A stretch of DNA of 64,000 nucleotides from Litsea cubeba (Eukaryota > Streptophyta > Magnoliopsida > Laurales > Lauraceae): NCBI GenBank assembly GCA_012931725.1, contig CM022949.1, forward strand, positions 51,872,728-51,936,727, written 5' to 3'. Shown here one piece after another: positions 54,671 to 64,000 of the stretch (the stretch's first letter is position 1; each line of letters begins with the position of its first letter). Position numbers and translations under genes: made by a program. Under the pieces are notes generated by a model. That model searched no databases and was not told where the DNA came from. It was given only the letters and a program-made list of their open reading frames with translations.

Positions 54671-57600
54671 TTACTGAGGGTTGTTTTCTTCATCATCTCC
54701 AATTAAATTGTCCTCTATGATGTCATCATGTAATGCTGTCGTTGAAGTGTTTTCATTCATTCTTGCGGCAAATACTAACGGATCATCATAAGAATCCACC
54801 TCCTGATTAAGTTTTTTTGGAACATCCAACACAACATGCCACTCATCCATAGGCCGACTTTGATCTTTGCAATAAAAGACTTGATAAGCTTCAGAAGCAA
54901 GAATAAACGGCTCATCCATTTCTTTTGTCTTTCTTTGCAATTTTTTTAGATTAACATATCTCAAGTTTGTTTCTGGATCAACTCTTTGACTGTTTGCATC
55001 TAGACTCACCCAATCACAATTGAATACCACTACTTTGAAGTCATGGTAATCTAGTTCTAAAATTTGTTTGACGATGCCATAGTAAGTGACCTCCTGAGTC
55101 ACAAGTCTAGTGTCCTTGATGCTAGACCTAAACTTGGCAATAGCTTTTGTGGAGACCCCGCTGTTCTGTGTTGTTTTGGTCATTTCTGAATCCGCTGTAC
55201 AAAAAACAAATCCATTTATTGCATATGCAATGTATGAAATAGCTTCAAACTTAGGTCCATCAGCAATCCTTTTCAAGACACTATTTTCCTCATTTTGTAA
55301 TTGTTGTCTAAGCCAAGGAATGTAATCCATTGGCTTTTCTGTTCTTATGGGCCGTCTCCAATGTTGACATTGTGATGGGTGTTCCCGTATGTAACTATCA
55401 TATTTCCTGCACATAAATTGACTACTGACATTAGATGTGTTGTATTTTTTTTTTTTAAAAGCCAAGAACAGAAAGATTAATCAGATTTTTCTTACTCTTC
55501 CCAAACGACATTCTCCGTAGACATGCGCAATACCCATTTACGTGCTTGCTGGTACTGCACATTCTCAAGATATTCAATCTTTCCCTTTTTATCGATCGGG
55601 AAGGCACATTCACGATCATCGTCTAGCCACGTTTCCCGTCCTTGCTTATGGCTTCCTTTTGTACCATCGGGCATGTAATTCATAGCATACATCATTGCCT
55701 CATCCAAAAGGAAGCACTCTGAAATAGAACCCTCTGGATAGGTATGATTCACTACGTATCGTTTGTATGTTTTCATCATCCTGTCACATGTCTATTTAAT
55801 AAGATCTCAACGGTGAACATGAGTAAGGGAGAAGAAAAAAGAAAAAAATAACTTTAATTACAAATTTGTCTTACCGCTCAAAAGGATACATCCATCGATA
55901 TCTAACAGGCCCGCCTACTTGTGCCTCCTCTGCCAAGTGCACAACGAGGTGCATCATAGATACGAAGAATGAGGGTGGGAAGTATTTTTCGAACACGCAT
56001 AATGTTTCCACAATGCTAACTTTCATCTTTGCCAATTCTTCACGATTGATACTCTTTGAACACAAGACATTAAAAAATATCGATAATTGTTGAATAGCAG
56101 CACGTAATGGCCTGTGACCTTCAAATGCGTGCATCAACATCACCGGTAATAGTTGTTGCATGAGAATGTGATAATCATGGGACTTAAGGTTTTTTAGCTC
56201 CAAAGTGTCCAGGCACACATTATATCTCCAGTTCCCACTATACCCGATAGGAACCTTCAAATGGTATAAGGTTTTGCATATCAATTCTTTCTCCGATCGG
56301 GATAGTGTGTAAGGAGCATCTGGATAGGTCAACTTGCCATTCTTTTCCACGGGCCACAACTTTTTCTTAATCTTCATCTCTTTTAAATCTTGGCGGGCTT
56401 GGAGACCATCTTTTGTCTTTCCCTTCACGTTCATGATTGTTCCAATTAGAATCTCTGCCACATTTTTCTCAATGTGCATCACATCCAGGTTATGACGAAT
56501 GGGCAGATCCTATAGAAATTATATACGAAATTATTAGTATGCAAGCCTTTTATACCATGTTACTGTAAATTTAAGATACATGAATGTCAAACATACCTTC
56601 CAGTATGGTAAGTCAAAAAAGATTGATCTCTTCGACCATGCAGTGGAATCACACTCATCAGTAGACCTCTTCCTCTTCTTACTCTTTCCAAAGTTAGTTT
56701 GAATAGTCTCCATTTTGTTTAACACTTCTGATCCACTTAAACGCCTTGGATGCCTCCTGTATTCTTCATTTCCATTAAATTGTGATTTTTGACTCCGGAA
56801 AGGATGTCTTAGATTTGGTAGGAATCTTCTATGCTCCATGTAAGCACACTTCTTTCCATGGTTTAGCCACAATGAATTTGTCCCTTCACCACACACAGGA
56901 CAACCAAGCTTTCCTGCAGTCCTACAACCCGATAAATGACCATATGCCGGAAAATCATGTATAGCCCATAGGAGAATTGCTTTCATTGTGAACCTACTCT
57001 TACTGTAAGAGTCATATGTTATGGTTCCAGTGGACCACAATTCATTCAATTCTTCGATCAATGGTTGCAAATAAATGTCAATATCATGCCCTGGACCTTT
57101 CTTTCCGGGAATCAACAATGTTAGCATTGTGAATTCCTTACGCATGCAAAGGGATGGAGGAAGATTATATGGAACAATCATAACAGGCCAGCAACTATAA
57201 GCGTTGCTCATGGTCCCAAAGGGATTGAATCCATCTGTTGCAAGTCCTAATCTAACATTACGCGCCTCGGAAGCAAACCCTGAACTTTTACGATCAACTT
57301 CTTTCCAACACGATGAATCCACCGGATGACGCATGATTGAGTCGTTTGGAACCGAGCTCGCATTTGCGTGCCATGTCATACTCTTTGCAATCCACGGTAC
57401 ACTATACATTCTTTGCAACCTCGGTGTCAATGGAAAGTACCTTAGTTTCTTCCAAGGCAAACGTGCACTTCTTGGCTTTGTGGGGTTTACCGGTTTCCAT
57501 CTGCTAAGCTCACATTTTGGACAAGTATCCCTATTCTCATGCTCTTTCCAAAAAAGTATGCAATCATTGCGGCATGCATGTATAATCTTCTGCTCCATAC

Positions 57601-58282
57601 GCAACGACTTGATCATCTTCTTGGCATTGTAGGTATTATCCGGCAAAGTGTTGTGTTTTGGCAGAATCTTTTTTATCATCTGTAATAACTCGGTAAAACT
57701 CTTTTTTGACCACTTATGTCTAGCCTTCATGCTCAACAATCCAACTGTCACTGACAATTTCGTATCTTCAATTTGACACGAAGGATATAAAGGTTGTATG
57801 GCATCCTCCATTAACTTCTTGTATTGAATATTCTCCGGTGAGTTATCTTGAGCTTGAACATCTTCCTCGTGATTATCTTCATCCATGCACGCAGTTGCAT
57901 TACCCCCCATATGAGCTTCAATGTTGTCTTCAACAGGAACACGTGCGAACACATCATTCACCATATCAACCATTCTTGGAAATGCATCTTCATCGTGGTT
58001 AGTGGAATCCATGTTTAAACGACTTGGGGGATAGATTTCTCCATGGTGGGTCCATATCTTGTAAGATGTATCTACACCATCACATATCAAATGTTCACTA
58101 ATATCTCTTAATGTCTTCTTGCCTCCTACTATATTACGACATTTTACACAAGGACAACAATACCAATCATCACCTCCTAAGTTTTCTTTATTAGCTCTTA
58201 AGAACTCTAAGAATTCTTCAACCCCCTGTAAGTATTCAGTAGATAACCTTGGTGCAGTCATCCACTCCTTGTTCAAGGCCAT
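54671..58282 (-). CDS. CACTA transposase (TNP2-like / TnpD type), 1113 aa, four exons
   Basis: Exons on the minus strand: 58282-56597, 56509-55875, 55780-55496 and 55406-54671. They total 3342 nt, the phases agree at each join and no stop was seen. Exon 1 starts MALNKEWMTAPRLS, with a zinc-like transposase-associated region (WYCCPCVKC) followed by the Transposase_21 core (LATDGFNPFGTMSNAYSCWP, GPGHDIDIYLQPLI, then GCRTAGKLGCPVCG). Exon 2 has DVMHIEKNV and the DUF4218 region (LMHAFEGHRPLRAAIQQLS) ending PFER. Exon 3 continues and exon 4 carries the DUF4216 region (YYGIVKQILELDY). The Asp residues of LATDG and GHDID fit the DDE catalytic type. The start was chosen after the TTATTTTCCAG acceptor. 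It should cut the CACTA ends. Confidence 0.88.
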
Positions 58283-61186
58283 ATTCTGGAAAATAACCAT
58301 TAGTAATTAAATTAAAAAATAACGCATCATAATTCATCCTTTTTGGAACATCTCCATTTTTATATGCTTTGGATATTGAATATTCATATCATTACTCTAG
58401 TAAAAACGTTGGAGCAGAATCAAGGTTCCATCTATATATATGCCTTATATCCTAAACTTCTCACCTCTTTATTGTCCTAAACCATTTAAAAATGGACCTC
58501 ATATATTAAAAGAATACACAAAATCATATATATATATATATTTATTTATTTATATCCACACACATACATGGACAATTTTCTTTCATTTATATTAATGATA
58601 ACATCCAGAAGGGGAATCACATTAACTTATGTAGATAAGATAAAAGTGTATATATATACAGAAACCACCATCTAATGCCCTTTAATTTAGTGAAAAATGA
58701 ATCAAGGGAATGAAGGCAGTAAACTTTTTTAATCAAAGAAAGTCAGATTCTAATACAAAGGCATTAATTGTCTCACAACCAAAGCACTTCTTAATACTCA
58801 TTTGACCAAGAATCTGCCTTCTTATTCCAATTTCTTGGAATATGAAGGTATGACACAATTGATGACTCATCTATCTTCCTAATTTTTTTTCAAGGTTGGC
58901 CAATCTCCAAGGAGGGTTAGAGCTTTCTTGTCCTCACTTAATGGCATTGAAAGAATCCGCCTCCATTGTTGAGTGGCTTTTATGAATTTTAAAATGTCCC
59001 ATTCTAGATAGACTTCAAAGCACAAGGCAGAAAAATGAAAGATGCTAAGACAGGGCCAACATGTATAGCAAAAAAACAACGTGCTAATACTGGATGGGGC
59101 CTAAGAGTATGTGCTCTCTTAGTACATAAATAAATTGAATTTCTTAGCAGTAACTAAGTGCATGGCTTTCTTTCCTAGTTACTGAGCCAAGCCTTTCTCT
59201 TAAGGGGCTGCCATCAGGTCTATGACATGCATCATTATAACGGGCTGCATAATGCAAATGTTTGAAAATCAATGTGGGTTTTCTCCTCAAGTCTCGGTCA
59301 TAGATAGGCTCCCTCTTTCTAGCTGATGCTTCACGTGACCCTCCAAACCCACATTGATTTTCAAATATTTTGATTGTTAGGCACTACCATACAGAGGAGA
59401 CTTGAGACCCAAGCCATTGTTAGAGATACCCACTTGAGAAATAATGGCAAAATGGAAAACCACAAATGTAATGTGACATAAAATGTTCCATCCAAATATT
59501 TCCACACACACTCGTCAAGCATATCAAGAAGAAACAAAAGGGTAAAATCCATTCACCCATTTTAATAGAAATGCGCAAACTATGAAATGCCTTTTGTATA
59601 TAACCATTAATCATACGAGCATGATAGAAAAACTTTTCCTCACTGGTTATGGCCATCGAAATCAAATTCAAGTTTAGATAGTAAACTATGTAATGCCTTT
59701 TCTATCTGACCGGTAATCATACATGCATGCGTGCAGATGAAGTCGACCCCAGAACAAAGGTTGCTGGACTTGATAATTTTTCTTTATCTATAATCAGTTC
59801 AGCTGTAAGAAGAGGACATAAGAAGTATGGGTTCCAGTATGAGCCTTGAAAAAGGAAAATTGCATTTTCCTTTCAACAAAGCTTTGCCTTCCATCTCCGA
59901 AGGCATCAACCTGATTGGTGCTGCTTATTTATTTAATTTGGATTTGAGTTGAAAGCATAAATGCCTAGATAGAATCCACAAAAAAGAGTCCCATGATCTG
60001 CCCACTGGGTTGGTTAGGAAAATGTAACAATACTTAGGCTAGAGTTGGAAATTGCCTATGGGCTATTTGTTCCAGTTGGATGGAAAAATGTTTACTCAAG
60101 GATACATCAAGTATAATGCGTCTCTAGACAAAGACACATAAAGTTTACCTCTAGCTTGTGGTGACTTTGCAAGCCTTGTTATGTTTTATAATTAATATCC
60201 AACAGACCATTGGGCACTCAAGGCAACAAAGGAGATAGCACAACTTGGCAACACAGGGCCACAGAACAAGCCAGCACTCCAAAGCCAAACAGCCATGCAC
60301 ACAGCCCAGCAAAGAGAAGGATAGGCTAGAAACAAAGTTCGAGCAGCCCACCAAAAAATCAGCTCAAATTGCATTTCAGCAAAAAAAAACCCTATTTTTT
60401 ACAGGGCTTTTCAAACAACACAAGAAGCAACAAATTGCATCAGGAAAAATTTTAGCTAGGGCCAATGGGTGTATGACATGAGGCAGTTGAGTAATAAGCC
60501 CAATTCTAAACTCTCATAGATAACATGAATCTGTTAAATATACTCAAAACTTGCAGAGGAAGAGCTACAAGAATTGAAAAAAGGAAAAAAAGAAAGAAAG
60601 AAAGAAAGGGTGTGTTGCAAACAAAGTTCATAATCATCGTAAGGGTTTGCTATTTTGATTTCAAGATGGCACATATTAACATATCAGGCATATGGCTGTG
60701 AGATACATTATCAAGAACTATGTAACATTAAAAAAAAAAACAAAATTTGACACTCAATATATACTACCGTGTTGAGCCCGTGCTTGATCAATTAATTTAT
60801 AGCAACCAACAGTTTTAAATGATTTCATACCTTAGTAATTTTGAAGCCACTTTTGGCTTGTCGGTGGTATTCATGAATCACCCATTTCCTAACAAGATTT
60901 CTTCATGTTAGGAAATGGGTTTCTCTTAGTACAGTGGACTTGGATGGAAGTGCTGTTGCACATTGGCTGGTACCCCACATGAAACCCATTTCCTAACATG
61001 AAGAAATCTTCTTCATATAGTTTTAGTAAAAGTTTTACTGAAATCTGCTCTTACTCCCATGAATACCCACATGAAACCCATATCCTATCTTCATCAGATT
61101 CTCATACTCAGTTGAGAACTCAAACTCACAAAAGATAAAGAGAAAAATCGAACAGAAAATCCATAAAACCCTAAGAAATTTCGTAC
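58283..61186 (-). other. Probable 5' UTR intron of the CACTA transposase gene
   Basis: Bounded by a donor CCAAG|GTACGAAATT (exon edge 61187) and the acceptor TTATTTTCCAG just before the transposase ATG. About 2.9 kb with no coding frame. It contains a 21-bp inverted repeat (TTTGAAAATCAATGTGGGTTT near 59261 and its complement near 59346) and a 30-bp perfect inverted repeat at 60894/60981. Confidence 0.45.
60880..61010. repeat. Perfect 30-bp inverted repeat with an overlapping 14-bp hairpin
   Basis: 60894-60923 and 60981-61010 are exact reverse complements with a 57-bp loop. The outer unit ACCCATTTCCTAAC (60880-60893) also pairs exactly with 60907-60920, so two alternative stems compete. It lies in the probable 5' UTR intron of the transposase gene. 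Confidence 0.9.
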
Positions 61187-61460
61187 CTTGGAGATGCTGG
61201 AGATACAGAGACAGAGGAGGTCCAGAAAAATGAAGATTGAGAAGATGAGCTCGTTGCTTGGAGAAGAAAGAGGATGGGTCCGTTGCTTTGGAGATGAGGA
61301 AGTTTAGAAAAATAAAAATGGAGAAGACAGGGGATGGGCTCGCTGCTTTGGAGATGCCGGAGAGACAAAGAAAGAGGAGGTCTAGAAAAATGAAGACGGA
61401 GAAGAGAGATGATGGGCGAAGATGGAGAGATGAAGACGAAGGAGGAGATGCGAGTACCAG
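61187..61460 (-). promoter_or_regulatory. Leader/promoter-proximal region of the CACTA element with ~80-bp tandem repeats
   Basis: GATGCTGGAGA, GATGAGGAAG and GATGCCGGAGA each begin a ~80-bp unit that runs through (GTCC/GTTT/GTCT)AGAAAAAT(G/A)AA (about 61192, 61290 and 61352). The region would form the untranslated first exon of the minus-strand transcripts. Confidence 0.45.
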
Positions 61461-61544
61461 AGATGAAAAGGGCTTGGTCTAGCCATTTCCGACGGAGGAA
61501 GAATCGTCTATTGGAAGAGAGGGGAGGTGAGGGATTTCGGTTTT

Positions 61545-61605
61545 TGGAGGGAGGGGGAGGGTTTTTTTTGGAGGGAGGGAGGGATTTTTTTTTGGAGGGA
61601 GATGA
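61545..61605 (+). other. G-quadruplex-prone G-tract cluster near the CACTA promoter end
   Basis: GGAGGGAGGGGGAGGG followed, after a T run, by GGAGGGAGGGAGGG. Six runs of three or more G lie within about 50 bp, enough for a quadruplex on this strand. It lies about 170 bp from the right TIR, upstream of the minus-strand genes. Confidence 0.5.
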
Positions 61606-61977
61606 GTTATTGGTGGGTGTACGAGCATTTTTTTACCTTTTATCAACTTAAAAGTAAGAGGTCTGCCGTGGTCCGTCGTCAACTGTAAATGATCCGTCAT
61701 AAAAATGTGACGGCCCTTGGAGTCGAGTCTACAGCGATTCTTGTGTCGATAATCTCTTGTTTTGACGTAGTGCCTCTAATTAACTAACTAACTCTAGAAA
61801 TTATAAAAGACATCCTAAGGACTCTATAAATTACACAACAAGGCTAATTAAACTAACACCTAGGAAAAATACCTATCTACCCTTACTAATCCCTACTAAT
61901 TAGTATAATTAGATACAATAGGTTAGAATATAGTATTTGAATTCAAATTGAGGGTCCACAAGGGGTGGGGCCTCACA

Positions 61978-62390
61978 ACTTTCATTTGGTGAGTTATATT
62001 CAAAGGCACTCCATTTGCTCCTGATAGTGATGGTTGGCTACCTAAAGAGGAGATTTTCTCATTTGGAGGAGTGTCCAGTGCAACACTTTGTTTAGTGAGC
62101 ATATCTTTCTTAATTGCCCTTTTACCACTATTATTTGAAGATTTATGCTTCGTTTGTTTATCTTCGGCCCATAGCTTACATTTCTCCTGTACAGTCCATT
62201 GTTCTTAGGGTGAACACTAATGATAAGGCTTTGATTACCTTGGGTAAATTAATTTTTCCAGCTATTGTTTGGAATGTGTACACAAGGAGAAATTCACGCA
62301 TATTCCGTGGAAAGAACATGGAATGGAGATATGAGATGTTTTGTATTGAAAATCAGGTTGACGTTGGATTTTATTCTTAGGGCTTAATCT
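61978..62390 (+). pseudogene. LINE C-terminal fragment (probable continuation of the LINE at 45230)
   Basis: The open piece LGKLIFPAIVWNVYTRRNSR followed by IFRG matches the W-x-x-(W/Y)-x-x-R-N-x-R-x-F pattern near the C-terminus of plant L1 proteins, downstream of the RT. The preceding 130 bp have compatible but broken frames. It lies in the same orientation as 45230-45690, as expected if one LINE was split by later insertions. Confidence 0.55.
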
Positions 62391-62685
62391 CCCAAACCAT
62401 ATTTCTTTTCATTGGGACCTCCCCCTTAACCAAATCAGGCCTCTAACCATTGTATACAAGCCTTTAACTTTCACGTGGAGGATTACTATTCCTTCATTAA
62501 CTCCAATGGTTATAGGCATGTTATGGTCTGACATGGGATACCTTGTAGCTAGCGCTCTCTATCTTATTGCAAATGATCTCACTCATGATGCGCAAGTAGT
62601 GTTGGGATTAGCTTCACCTCATTTGAAGTAGTTGTGTTATGAATTGGATAATTATTTACTGAAGATTATGAAATATCTTTTATTA
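62391..62685. other. Unassigned sequence; no gene seen
   Basis: No motif or repeat recognised; possibly the 3' tail of the LINE and old flanking DNA. Confidence 0.3.
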
Positions 62686-62987
62686 TGGTCCGTTTGAAAA
62701 TTTACTAGGTTAGTAAAAGTAAAGTAAATGTTCTATTTTTCAGACAATGAGTTACATCAAAAGTTCACATCTTCGAAATTCTCTCATTCTTTTTAAAAAA
62801 AAAGTCAAAAAATAATATTCTTTCTTCACTAAATGACAAAAACACACCCATGTTTTATACAAAAAGTCAAAAAGATTCTCTACGAATCCACTAAAGATAA
62901 AATACCATGATAACGTCTTTATATTTTATTATCTCTTTATTTGATGCTTTACATCACTTTTACTTTAATAGTAAATTGCCAGACGAG
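62686..62987. mobile_element. Tourist-like MITE, ~302 bp
   Basis: Ends TGGTCCGTTTGAAAATTTACT and, reversed, CTCGTCTGGCAATTTACTA form an imperfect TIR. TTA flanks both sides (62683-62685 and 62988-62990), suiting a PIF/Harbinger target. AT-rich interior, no ORF. Confidence 0.5.
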
Positions 62988-63099
62988 TTACTGTCAACTT
63001 AGCAATTTATATTCAAGCTGCGCAAAGTACATGATATTCTTAATGCACGTCATCTAGTTTAAGTCCTATTAGAATAAAAGTTGTCAGTGTGCTGCAGTA

Positions 63100-63780
63100 G
63101 ACAAAAGTCTCCACAATCCCGTCATGTCAAGACTCAGGAATCGTTGAAGAGGCAGAGAGGTACCTTGCTATAGCGAGGGTGGCGCAGAAAGTCTGGTACG
63201 ATCCGGACTCTGTGTTAGAGTTTGAGACATACTTCTTTTCTAAGTGGATTATTCTTAGGAGTCTTAAGCATGAATTAGAGGCTATTTATTGGGTGTTTCT
63301 CACAACCCAAAAGTAGAAAGATCATCTCTCAAGTTCTGAATTTGTGATATAATTGAGAGAAATATCCTCTAGAGATTTTTGAAGAGTTGTGTTGCCAAGT
63401 GCTCTAGAGAGCCAAGTTCTTCTGCATCCATTATAGAAGATCATCTTCTTGCGTAGAAGATTTGAGGAGTCAAGCGCTGGATTGAGTCTGTTGCAATTTA
63501 CGGTGTGAAGTCGTTGAAGCGTGAAGCGACACAAGGTAACTTCAGTCTTTAGATAGGGGATATCTGGGGAAGAAATCTGAGTTTCTTGTAATTGCGAGAT
63601 TCATAGTGTTTGATTTGATCCAGTTCGAATCGGTGGTTTTTTACCTGGTTAGGGTTTTCCACCTTATATTTGGTGTCCTTGTAGTGTGTGCTTGTGATTT
63701 TATTTCCGCTGCGTAGATATTATTTTTTGTACACTAGTGAGTTGTTTTATTGAGTGGACCAATCTAGAGATCTCGAACCC
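63100..63780 (+). mobile_element. LTR-like (possibly Copia) fragment
   Basis: TTGTGATTTTATTTCCGCTGCG near 63690 and GTTAGGGTTTTCCACC near 63650 resemble the U5 end of plant Copia LTRs. No terminus, primer-binding site or target duplication was found before the window ends. Confidence 0.35.
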
Positions 63781-64000
63781 TAAATCTTTAAGTCCTTTAG
63801 ATATTCAAGTCATCTTACCAGCGTCTTGAACGAATGAAAAGGTGTCCAATGTTTCGAAATTTTCCAGATTTAGAACTTCATCAATTACTTAACGTCCAGA
63901 CTACGGTCCTTAGAAGTTGATGAATGTAGGCTTTTCATTTAGCTCATCTATGGGCAGTTTTCCTCTTTTCCTTATCCTCTTTTTGAGAACTAGGTGTCTA
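63781..64000. other. Unassigned sequence at the window edge
   Basis: No gene or repeat recognised. It may belong to the LTR-like fragment on its left. Confidence 0.3.

Larger units (their letters stand above)
50505..61772 (-). mobile_element. CACTA (En/Spm, CMC) DNA transposon, 11.27 kb, potentially autonomous
   Basis: The terminal inverted repeats are CACTATGTCAAAA on the left and, reversed, CACTACGTCAAAA on the right. Flanking CCT (50502-50504 and 61773-61775) is a perfect 3-bp target duplication. CGACGG/CCGTCG-type subterminal repeats occupy the left ~500 bp and a shorter right segment. Two minus-strand genes, a TNP2-like transposase and a second protein, fill 51321-58282, with the promoter region at the right end. 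All exon joins keep frame and no internal stop was found. It is inserted in the long LTR 46372-61977. Confidence 0.92.
46372..61977 (-). mobile_element. Long LTR (about 4.3 kb without the insert) interrupted by a CACTA element
   Basis: The left end is TGTAACGCCCTAATTC and the right end ...GGGGTGGGGCCTCACA, the reverse of the TGTGAGG...GGGGCGTTACA ends of the solo LTR at 22854. A middle block near 49580-49630 (GGGCCATTGATCTTTC...CATCAATGGCCAAC) is the reverse complement of 24366-24425. A GA-rich tract (50090-50300) matches the CT-rich tract of the other copy in position. The true element is 46372-50504 plus 61773-61977. Flanks GCTCT and ACTTT are not a target duplication, so the ends may be rearranged. 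No internal retrotransposon domain seen. Confidence 0.6.

Noticed and set aside
56782..57632. Plus-strand frames opposite the CACTA transposase
   Set aside because: Antisense shadows of exon 1 of the transposase.
63322..63534. 70-codon minus-strand frame
   Set aside because: Lies in LTR-like sequence and has no motif or start context.

Overview
The window is nuclear DNA of a flowering plant, and almost all of it is transposable elements nested in one another. The plant call rests on Tat-lineage Ty3/gypsy retrotransposons with a TTGGCGCC primer-binding site and a second (archaeal-type) RNase H, a CACTA element with a TNP2-type transposase, hAT, Mutator-like and Tourist-like elements, plant LINE fragments and a piece of a RelA/SpoT-homologue (RSH) gene. 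Motifs such as GTGGGGCCCACC and GGACCGTTGGATT in the non-coding DNA remind me of magnoliid genomes, but that is only an impression. I see no tRNA, rRNA, CRISPR or prokaryotic feature.

Layout. 1-1.0 kb: tandem repeats. 1.0-6.75 kb: a Mutator-like element with ~510-bp terminal inverted repeats, a small coiled-coil/membrane exon, two tandem arrays and a nested hAT element. 7.6-12.5 kb: two ~0.9-kb inverted arms enclosing a fold-back Mutator-like element and a Tourist-like MITE. 13.86-29.33 kb: a 15.5-kb decayed Tat retrotransposon (TSD ACGTG) with gag, PR, RT/RNase H, aRNH and IN remnants in sense and a long ORF in antisense; that antisense ORF is split by a 3.65-kb solo LTR (22.85-26.5 kb, TSD GATTC). 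29.7-34.97 kb: a young pol-less relative (TSD GTGAC) with an intact gag and several tandem arrays, i.e. a TR-GAG-type non-autonomous element.

35-44 kb is quieter: a MITE, one plausible small host gene (37.76 kb), a CACTA 5' end, an inverted Tat solo LTR (TSD ATTTG) and a frameshifted RSH exon. 44.2-45.1 kb is a hAT element. From 45.2 to 62.4 kb a LINE is split by a long LTR-like sequence, which is in turn interrupted by an 11.27-kb CACTA element (50,505-61,772; TSD CCT). That CACTA carries two minus-strand genes whose exons join in frame: an 1113-aa TNP2-like transposase and a 384-aa second protein. It is the only element here that looks potentially autonomous. The last kilobase has a MITE and LTR-like sequence.

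How the parts work together: the TR-GAG element shares primer-binding site, polypurine tract and Gag type with the Tat element, so it would need Pol from an intact Tat relative, because the copy in this window is dead. In the CACTA element the transposase and second protein would act on the terminal repeats and the CGACGG-rich subterminal repeats. Exon coordinates come from reading splice signals and frame by eye; no searches were run.
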